NCBI RefSeq assembly: GCF_002807035.1 | Contig: NZ_NIUC01000002.1 | Location: forward strand, 1,145,267 to 1,209,266 | Direction: 5' to 3' | Origin: Algoriphagus formosus | GTDB lineage: Bacteria > Bacteroidota > Bacteroidia > Cytophagales > Cyclobacteriaceae | DNA: 64,000 bases | Shown here: positions 58,698 through 64,000 of the stretch, piece after piece | Layout of the letters: each line of letters starts with the position of its first letter | Position numbering within the stretch: position 1 is the first letter of the stretch | Notes under the pieces: model-generated | What the model was told of the DNA's origin: nothing | The model's database searches: none | What the model saw: the letters and a program-made list of their open reading frames with translations, nothing else | Translations under genes and position numbers: made by a program

Positions 58698-59123
58698 CTA
58701 AAAAGTGACGGTCATAAAATAACCGTTCCATCCGCCGAAGGCGTTGTACTCGGGCTCGATGACGATGCTGCCGATCTCCAGCCGCCAGAAAAGACTGCAG
58801 CCGTCTTCCTGGCTTTCGATGATCAGGTCTTTTAGCTGATGGATGGCTTCCTCACATCGGCGGTATTGAGCCAGCTCTTTGGCTTCGGACTGACTGGGAT
58901 CTCCCTTTTCGATCACCCAGAAGAGCGTGGTCCAGCTGTCGGTCTTCCGTCCGGATATACCCTCGGCGCTGTAGCTGGGCAGGACGGCCACGAGCTGTAT
59001 GCCTCGCTTGTCATTCAGCTTACCGGTAGCCTGATTGTCATCCACGGCCCGGACATAGCCTTTGATGGCGGGGATCTCTTCCAGGAGCTCCTGCAGTTTG
59101 GTATCGAAGGTCAGGACGTTCAT
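58698..59123 (-). CDS. Phage hypothetical protein (possible tail completion/terminator), 141 residues
   Basis: This is a compact alpha/beta protein. The N-terminal helix (TKLQELLEEIPAIKGYVRA) is followed by strands (GIQLVAVLPSYSAEG, WTTLFWVIEKGDP) and a C-terminal strand pair (IGSIVIEPEYNAFGGWNGYF). Its size, position between portal-side genes and tape measure, and fold pattern resemble tail terminator or head-tail completion proteins, but this is inference. It overlaps the upstream gene by ATGA. Confidence 0.65.
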   Translation of the reverse strand: MNVLTFDTKLQELLEEIPAIKGYVRAVDDNQATGKLNDKRGIQLVAVLPSYSAEGISGRKTDSWTTLFWVIEKGDPSQSEAKELAQYRRCEEAIHQLKDLIIESQEDGCSLFWRLEIGSIVIEPEYNAFGGWNGYFMTVTF

Positions 59124-60052
59124 CGTTTTTTCTGTTTGGCTTTTGCTTTTTGATTCTCCAGGTGCTTCTCATACATGTAGACCAGGATGTCAAAGAACCC
59201 GGTCTTGTCGGCCTTGTCCACTTCGCCGAATACCTTCTGCTCTGCCAGCTGGAAGAGTACCCCTGTCCAGCCAGCCCCTCGCTGATCGGGGCGGATCGGC
59301 TCGGAATCTTCCCGGATAGCTTGCGGAAAGAGCGGAGAAAGATTGATCTCCCGTCCGCTGATCATCAGATCCTCGGTCTGGATGTAATGGAGGGCGTGAC
59401 TAAACCACAGCAGGATCCCCGTGCGCTCCACCTGCCCGAGCCGTGCGGTGATCAGGGACAGCTCATCGAGTCTGGCCCGATTGAAGGGCTCCCGTCTGCG
59501 TCCGTCAAAGTCTTCTGCCCGCTGCCAGGATTCCCAGTCTTTCCGCTCCGGGCGGTACAGACAGGCAATCATCCGGCTGAGCTGATCTTCCTCCCTGCTG
59601 TCAAAGTAGGCCTGCATTTCTTCCACTGCCGCGCGCAACTCCCCGAAGGTGAGATCCGCTAGCAAGTGGCTCGGTCCGTACAAAACCACTTTTCCGGCTT
59701 TGACCTGGGGAAAGTGATTCAGTACGGGAGTGTAGTTGATTTCTAGCTGGCCTTTACTGTTGACCGCAAAGAGGAATGTGATCAGCTCTTCACACAGGAT
59801 CGCGATCCTAGAATACTTTTCCTCCCGCTGCCGGTCGGTGAGTAGCCGTTCTTTTCGCACGGACTCGGCATCCCGCTCGATGTCCAGGAGATAGTAGAGA
59901 CAGCGCACCTTGGCTTCATCAGGATCTATGATTCCGGAGGCAGCCAAGACAGCTTGTCTCAGACAATATTTTGCCTGGACAGAACTCATCTCATCCCAAT
60001 GCGCCGGGATCTCCAGCTGCAGGTTTCGCTCGGGGATCTCGATCTGGTTCAT
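59120..60052 (-). CDS. Phage hypothetical structural/assembly protein, 310 residues
   Basis: The protein is helical and mostly charged, with the landmarks PAHWDEMSSVQAKYCLRQAV, LTFGELRAAVEEMQAYFDS and KTGFFDILVYMYEKHLEN. It has no signal or membrane helix and ends with a very basic tail. It lies in an ATGA-coupled chain with its neighbours. It may be a tail assembly chaperone or adaptor; no family is recognised. Confidence 0.65.
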   Translation of the reverse strand: MNQIEIPERNLQLEIPAHWDEMSSVQAKYCLRQAVLAASGIIDPDEAKVRCLYYLLDIERDAESVRKERLLTDRQREEKYSRIAILCEELITFLFAVNSKGQLEINYTPVLNHFPQVKAGKVVLYGPSHLLADLTFGELRAAVEEMQAYFDSREEDQLSRMIACLYRPERKDWESWQRAEDFDGRRREPFNRARLDELSLITARLGQVERTGILLWFSHALHYIQTEDLMISGREINLSPLFPQAIREDSEPIRPDQRGAGWTGVLFQLAEQKVFGEVDKADKTGFFDILVYMYEKHLENQKAKAKQKKR

Positions 60053-61086
60053 GTACGGAAAAATTTGTTTTCTTCCTTATTCTCGGGCAGCACCGTAAAC
60101 ACGCCCGCATCCGGATCAGCTGATCGAATAAATACTTTGATATCATCGAGCAGCTCCCGGGCGTCATCGTTGAGGTTTTTGATGTGTATGTCGAGGATAT
60201 CTTTGAGGGGAATCTGGGAGGCATTACGGGACTGCACCATGGAGCGGAAGTGCTGGACCACGCCCTCTGGCATGACCTGCACGCTCAGGCGCTTGACTGC
60301 GATGACCATTGCCAGCAAGGGCTGGACGGTCTGCACGTAGCGGAGCAGGCTGTCGTAAAACTCCTCCTGCTCCTCATCCAGGGATGGGATACCCCCTCCT
60401 GCTGATCCGCTGCCGCTTTCGGTCTCTCCGCTGGTCCAGCGCTGCAGCAAGGGGGTATAATGGGTTCCCAGGGCTTTCTTCAGCACATGGTTTTGAATCT
60501 CCCGGAGGAATGGCACCACGGTATAGAAGAAACTCTGACTGTGATCGACCATGGGATAGGCCTGCTGGAAGATGGCGATGGAGTTGACAAATAGCTCAAG
60601 GCTGGCTTTCCGATTTTCGGAGCCCATCCACTCAGCTATTTTGTTGGACTCCAGCCAGTCGATCAGCATGTCTGTGGTCTCATGAGCCATGCGGCGCTGG
60701 GCATCATCGTCTTTGTCGATCATCCACTCCCAAGCCATGGATTCATTGTCCCGGTCAATCTTCACTTTGCGCCCGCTGGTCTCGTGGCTGACGGTGTTCA
60801 GCTGATAGTATCGCAGGGTAGTCCGATAGGCAATCGGGATCTGCAGGAGCTGGACGAGCTTGTCATTCTTTGCCTCTTCAGCAGATGCATTCTCTTTCTG
60901 AAAGTCCGCACTGTTGTAGTGATTCAGAGCACGGGCCATCAGGTCACCTCCAACAAGCTTGGTCATCTGGTTTTCTTCCAGGATCCAGAGCGTGCGCGCC
61001 CGGTCAAAGTCATTGTTGGCATAGAAGGAGCTGGTGAGCTGCTGCAGTTCTTCGGCTCCGTTTCCGGATTTGTTGATCAGCATCAT
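60049..61086 (-). CDS. Phage structural protein, DUF6712-like, 345 residues
   Basis: The protein is mainly helical, with MIDKDDDAQRRMAHETTDML, a Gly/Ser linker (SGETESGSGSAGGGIPS) and a C-terminal helical half (LAMVIAVKRLSVQVMPEG). It resembles the DUF6712 proteins found beside the portal in Bacteroidota prophages, an identification from memory. It may be a head-tail adaptor. It does not look like an HK97-fold capsid protein: no E-loop, no obvious A-domain pattern. Confidence 0.6.
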   Translation of the reverse strand: MMLINKSGNGAEELQQLTSSFYANNDFDRARTLWILEENQMTKLVGGDLMARALNHYNSADFQKENASAEEAKNDKLVQLLQIPIAYRTTLRYYQLNTVSHETSGRKVKIDRDNESMAWEWMIDKDDDAQRRMAHETTDMLIDWLESNKIAEWMGSENRKASLELFVNSIAIFQQAYPMVDHSQSFFYTVVPFLREIQNHVLKKALGTHYTPLLQRWTSGETESGSGSAGGGIPSLDEEQEEFYDSLLRYVQTVQPLLAMVIAVKRLSVQVMPEGVVQHFRSMVQSRNASQIPLKDILDIHIKNLNDDARELLDDIKVFIRSADPDAGVFTVLPENKEENKFFRT

Positions 61087-61088
61087 AG

Positions 61089-62462
61089 CTATTCAGTTAC
61101 TGTGTTGACTACTCGTTTTTCGGGAGCCACATTCTCCTCACGCATCACCGTGTGATGGTAGAAGCCCATGCGGATGCCTTTTTTATTGGGGAAATTTGCC
61201 TGAATGTCCTGATTGATTGCTTCGAATACGACCTCCTCTGGGATAGTCGTGTCGCTGGCCATGTAGAGCTTCAGAGCGTAAAGCATCTCTGAACCGGAGC
61301 TCATCTTACCATTCACGATGATATTGGAAAGTGAAGGATGCAGTCCCATCCCGGAGGTGATGGCCGAGTCGGCCTTTTCACTGATCTTCAGCTGCGCCTC
61401 GATGAAGGTCTTCACGTTCTGATCGATCGCATTAATTTTCCACTCGCAGAGATTGCCATCCTCGTCATAGAAGTCCGTGGTCTCGATGAATTTGCCTGCG
61501 TTTTTTTTGCCGGTCAGTACAGAGGCCATCTTGTTGAAAAGCTCAGTTTTTGCCTCCTCCAGCATGGCGTCGATCTTGGCATCATCGAGCGTAGGATTGT
61601 TTTTCTCGAGCTTCTCCCGCTTATCAGTCCAATACTTTTCCGGCACATGGATGTGAAAGGCTGAAGTGATCCCGTTTTCGCTCAGGTAGGCCAGGACCTC
61701 GGGGATATCCGAAGACCGCATCATCCAACTGAGCGAACCAAAATAGCTCGGTGTGCTGTAGAAGTTGCGGCCAAAAGAATACTTATTGTGATAGCTGATC
61801 GAAACCCGATGGCGGAAGGGATCCGCGGGATTATATACCGGATAGGGAGTCATCCCTGAGTGCAGGCAGTGATTTTCGAAGTCGCCGGTATAGATCCTCC
61901 TCACGTTTTCGAGCCGCTTGGGTAGGGGATTTTCTGGCCACTCAAGCCGGGCATCCGTGCCGGGGATCACCTGCAGGCGGCGGATCATGCCCTGACCGCC
62001 TATACGTGGACCTCGATTGCGGATATGTTTCACAAATACCCCTTTCAGATATTTGAACTCCACCATGGCCATGTCAATGAATCGCCGATAGTCCCAGCTG
62101 TCGAGCCAGTCCTGGATCTCCGCATCTTCCAGGTACTCGCGCATCATATAGCCATCCTGATAGACTAGCCGGTAGAGTGCCGGACCCTGCCCGTAAAGCA
62201 GACCAATCTCCCGCTCGATGATGCCGGGCGCAAGATTGTTTTTGTCCATGATCTTGCGGATCTGGACGGGCAGGTCATTGTTTGCCCCGTAGGGTACGAG
62301 CCGAGCTCCATTCAGCAGATAAGGATCCGACTCCCAGTCTGTCCCCTTCGAGAGGGCCATGAGCTGGTCAAATGTCCCCTCGGGTGTCGTCCCAAAGGCG
62401 AAAGCCCCGGCGCTGGTATGCACTACACGGGTCTCCCCGATTTTCTTCACTTCTTGCGTCAT
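61089..62462 (-). CDS. Portal-like phage protein
   Basis: This 457-residue protein has the overall plan of a portal (clip/wing/stem). It starts with LVPYGANNDLPVQIRKIMDKN and AGIIEREIGLLYGQGPAL-type helices (here LAPGIIEREIGLLYGQGP). It then has beta segments with conserved Asp/Arg, and a stem-like helical end (SEKADSAITSGMGLHPSLSN, SGSEMLYALKLYMASD). The family is one often annotated as portal in Bacteroidota prophages. It would form the dodecameric DNA gate of a capsid. It overlaps the preceding gene by 4 bases. Confidence 0.75.
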   Translation of the reverse strand: MTQEVKKIGETRVVHTSAGAFAFGTTPEGTFDQLMALSKGTDWESDPYLLNGARLVPYGANNDLPVQIRKIMDKNNLAPGIIEREIGLLYGQGPALYRLVYQDGYMMREYLEDAEIQDWLDSWDYRRFIDMAMVEFKYLKGVFVKHIRNRGPRIGGQGMIRRLQVIPGTDARLEWPENPLPKRLENVRRIYTGDFENHCLHSGMTPYPVYNPADPFRHRVSISYHNKYSFGRNFYSTPSYFGSLSWMMRSSDIPEVLAYLSENGITSAFHIHVPEKYWTDKREKLEKNNPTLDDAKIDAMLEEAKTELFNKMASVLTGKKNAGKFIETTDFYDEDGNLCEWKINAIDQNVKTFIEAQLKISEKADSAITSGMGLHPSLSNIIVNGKMSSGSEMLYALKLYMASDTTIPEEVVFEAINQDIQANFPNKKGIRMGFYHHTVMREENVAPEKRVVNTVTE

Positions 62463-62740
62463 GTCAGGATGAGTCTTTGTCCGTTGAAAGTCATGAGCGC
62501 AGGGATGTAGAATCGGCGATGCTCCAGCGTGTCCAGGTCGATGTATTCGATCAGTGCATCGGCATTCAGGTATTGCTCCCGCTTGTCAGTCAGCTTTAGC
62601 CTGGCACGTCGAACGGAGCAGACCCCTTGCGTGGACTGCTTGGTCTCCGAGTAGGACATAAAAGAGAAGCTAAAGGGCTGGTCCTTTTTGGACAGCTCCT
62701 GCATCTCACTCAGCGCCTGATATACGGTCTTCTGGCTCAT
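62459..62740 (-). CDS. Small phage protein upstream of portal, 93 residues
   Basis: The helical N terminus (YQALSEMQELSKKDQPFSF) is followed by a beta-rich basic part (VRRARLKLTDKREQYLNADA). The C terminus contains HRRFYIPALMTFNGQRLIL. It overlaps the portal-like gene by 4 bases and is the first gene after a terminator, so the visible late transcript may start here. No family is recognised. Confidence 0.65.
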   Translation of the reverse strand: MSQKTVYQALSEMQELSKKDQPFSFSFMSYSETKQSTQGVCSVRRARLKLTDKREQYLNADALIEYIDLDTLEHRRFYIPALMTFNGQRLILT

Positions 62741-62785
62741 ACTCCGAATATCGGAGGAGCATAGGGGAGTGGAAAGGACATAAAA

Positions 62786-62806
62786 AAAGCCTCACTGGGA
62801 GGCTTT
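62786..62806 (-). terminator. Strong intrinsic terminator of the right-hand accessory gene
   Basis: Minus-strand stem AAAGCCTC/GAGGCTTT with a five-base loop is followed by a long T run. It lies 7 bases after the stop codon of the 300-residue accessory gene and separates it from the portal transcript. Confidence 0.85.
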
Positions 62807-62812
62807 GGTCAT

Positions 62813-63715
62813 TTAATCGATACTTAGATTCTTAAGATGTTTTTTCACTTCTGAAATTTCATTTTTCTCTTCATAGATTTTTTTAAGAACAAAATCTAGA
62901 ACATATCTCAAACTCAATGCTTTTTCAAGACACTCAGAATCTGATAATTTATGTACACCAACAGATGCTGATCCATAAAGTAATTTAAACGGATTAGTAC
63001 CCAACCCCTTCAAGGATTCCGGTAAAAACCCATATACTTCTTCAAGTAAATCAGGTGTTTTATGCGTTAATCTATGCTCCTCTAACAACTGTTTTACTTT
63101 AATGCTTTTTGGATCATCCAATTCTGAAACTTGCTCTAAAAGCTTTATCAATTCTGATTCAACAACTCTTCTAAAATATACAAAAGCACCAATACCATAA
63201 TTTCCGGAGAGATTCATCAATGCTTTTCTATAAAAATCCAAATTCTCCTTACTAAGGATCTTTGAAACGTATCCTTCGGCTTTTACTGAGTATGGAGGTG
63301 TTTGCCCGATTTTCTTTCCGTACAAATAGTATTCACCAACTTCATTTTTTTCAGTAAAAAACTCAATCAAAAACATAGGGTTGTCTTTCTTGCAATTTTG
63401 GCATTGACCAATCACTTTTTCAATAAACCTTTGACCAATTTCATCAAGTAACCGGTACTCTCCGTATTTTTTTGATCTATCACCAGGTCCAAAACCATAT
63501 GTCAAATGGTCCGTCATTTCTTTAATTGTATAGTCTTCAAGTTTTAAAAGGTGAGTTTGAGGGTCTTCGGCACAATTACAAGAAAATGGAAAACCAAAAT
63601 CATAAAGAGTTCTTGGATCTATTGCAATTTCTGGATTTAGTAAAATTTTCCTGTACAAAGGAGAATCAGATAACAACTCTCTTAGCCCATCACATTTAAT
63701 TGGTTTAACCTTCAT
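62813..63715 (-). CDS. AT-rich accessory protein with C-terminal DUF4145-like domain, 300 residues
   Basis: The N-terminal half has probable metal-binding cysteines (FSCNCAED and QCQNCKKDN). The C-terminal half (GIGAFVYFRRVVESELIKLL, then LLYGSASVGVHKLSDSE) resembles DUF4145-type helical domains, which are HEPN-related and often occur in defence or stress proteins. The gene is much AT-richer than the neighbouring phage genes and has its own terminator. It is therefore probably a moron with a host-protective or superinfection role. This is inference; I did not recognise the whole protein. Confidence 0.6.
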   Translation of the reverse strand: MKVKPIKCDGLRELLSDSPLYRKILLNPEIAIDPRTLYDFGFPFSCNCAEDPQTHLLKLEDYTIKEMTDHLTYGFGPGDRSKKYGEYRLLDEIGQRFIEKVIGQCQNCKKDNPMFLIEFFTEKNEVGEYYLYGKKIGQTPPYSVKAEGYVSKILSKENLDFYRKALMNLSGNYGIGAFVYFRRVVESELIKLLEQVSELDDPKSIKVKQLLEEHRLTHKTPDLLEEVYGFLPESLKGLGTNPFKLLYGSASVGVHKLSDSECLEKALSLRYVLDFVLKKIYEEKNEISEVKKHLKNLSID

Positions 63716-63743
63716 TAGTCAAGATTTTTTGGCAGAATTTAAT

Positions 63744-64000
63744 TTAGTTTTTCAAAAACCTGGAATTCAACCAATTTTCAAATACAGAAAAATAAGCCTC
63801 CTTTTCTTCGATGAAAATCCAGTTTTTTGGAACATCATGAGCTTCTATAAATAATTCCAATTGACCCAAAGCGAATTCAAGGTTCAGTCCTAATCCAGAA
63901 ATTAAATTCAAAAATTTTCCAATTAAATCTGGCCCAAAAGATGTATAAGCCTTCTTTAAATCGATTCGATCATGAGGAGTAGTTTGGAAAAAATGTTCAA
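63744..64000 (-). CDS. Partial AT-rich hypothetical gene (5' end outside window)
   Basis: Eighty-four codons and a TAA stop are visible. The translation includes HDRIDLKKAYTSFGPDLIG, then GLGLNLEFALGQLELFIEAH and a C terminus FENWLNSRFLKN. Codon use and composition match the 300-residue accessory gene 28 bases downstream, so the two probably form one transcript. No family is recognised. Confidence 0.6.
   Translation of the reverse strand, partial: EHFFQTTPHDRIDLKKAYTSFGPDLIGKFLNLISGLGLNLEFALGQLELFIEAHDVPKNWIFIEEKEAYFSVFENWLNSRFLKN

Larger units (their letters stand above)
39510..64000. mobile_element. Prophage-like element integrated at tRNA-Leu (right end outside window)
   Basis: From just after tRNA-Leu to the window end the gene content is phage-like. 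It has a tyrosine integrase, a minus-strand late operon (portal-like protein, tape measure, tail proteins, holin, M15 endolysin, candidate spanin, tail fibre) and small accessory genes. G+C of the structural genes is higher than in the host flank, while accessory genes are AT-rich. No repressor, terminase, capsid protein or right attachment site is visible. The extent beyond 64000 is unknown, and the exact left junction inside tRNA-Leu is inferred. Confidence 0.88.

Noticed and set aside
59150-59662. A 170-residue plus-strand frame
   Set aside because: It is antisense to the 310-residue phage gene, which is coupled to its neighbours by ATGA overlaps.
39510-64000. CRISPR array or insertion sequence inside the prophage
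   Set aside because: No regularly spaced repeats and no transposase gene were found; the repeats present are few and irregular.

Overview
The window looks like chromosomal DNA of a Bacteroidota bacterium, most likely Cytophagales / Cyclobacteriaceae (Algoriphagus-like). The grounds are a GldB gliding lipoprotein, promoters of the TAnnTTTG type, tRNA genes without an encoded CCA, Bacteroidota-style lipoproteins (one with an Ig-like Big_5 domain) and moderate G+C. The family placement is inference; no marker gene could be compared.

Region 1 (1-11.4 kb) is mostly minus-strand: the end of an exopolysaccharide locus (GT2 glycosyltransferase, Wzx-type flippase, Wzz-type chain-length protein, Wza-type SLBB exporter), a radical SAM/SPASM protein, then a glycosyltransferase, asparagine synthase and endonuclease III, with gldB on the plus strand between them. 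Region 2 (11.5-22.8 kb) has an S58 peptidase and a cNMP-binding patatin phospholipase on the plus strand, then a fatty-acid beta-oxidation cluster on the minus strand (MarR regulator, FadB-like fusion protein, thiolase, acyl-CoA dehydrogenase) with a long-chain acyl-CoA ligase upstream.

Region 3 (22.8-30.1 kb) has the marks of the chromosomal replication origin: a 474-base AT-rich gap with one perfect and several near-perfect DnaA boxes, two perfect 16-bp parS sites 4.5 kb away beside mnmG, and a change in G/C imbalance in minus-strand genes across the gap. Region 4 (30.2-39.2 kb) is plus-strand housekeeping DNA (ComF-like protein, DinB/YfiT, SDR, PLP decarboxylase, thioesterase, mutS, PAS-LuxR regulator).

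Region 5 (39.5 kb to the window end) is a prophage-like element next to tRNA-Leu(UAA). A tyrosine integrase is followed by small accessory genes. A long minus-strand late region then reads right to left: portal-like protein, connector/tail proteins, tape measure, large tail/baseplate proteins, a lysis cassette (holin, M15 endolysin, candidate unimolecular spanin, lipoprotein) and tail fibre proteins. A plus-strand accessory cassette (ArdC-like protein plus two small genes), flanked by GC-rich hairpin clusters and a perfect 18-bp inverted repeat with two internal hairpins, sits inside the late region against its direction. AT-rich accessory genes sit at the right edge. No major capsid protein, terminase or repressor is recognisable in the window; the right end of the element lies outside it.

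The strongest findings are the oriC/parS region, the cassette with its cloverleaf-like structure, the candidate u-spanin, and the lack of recognisable head genes between portal and tape measure.
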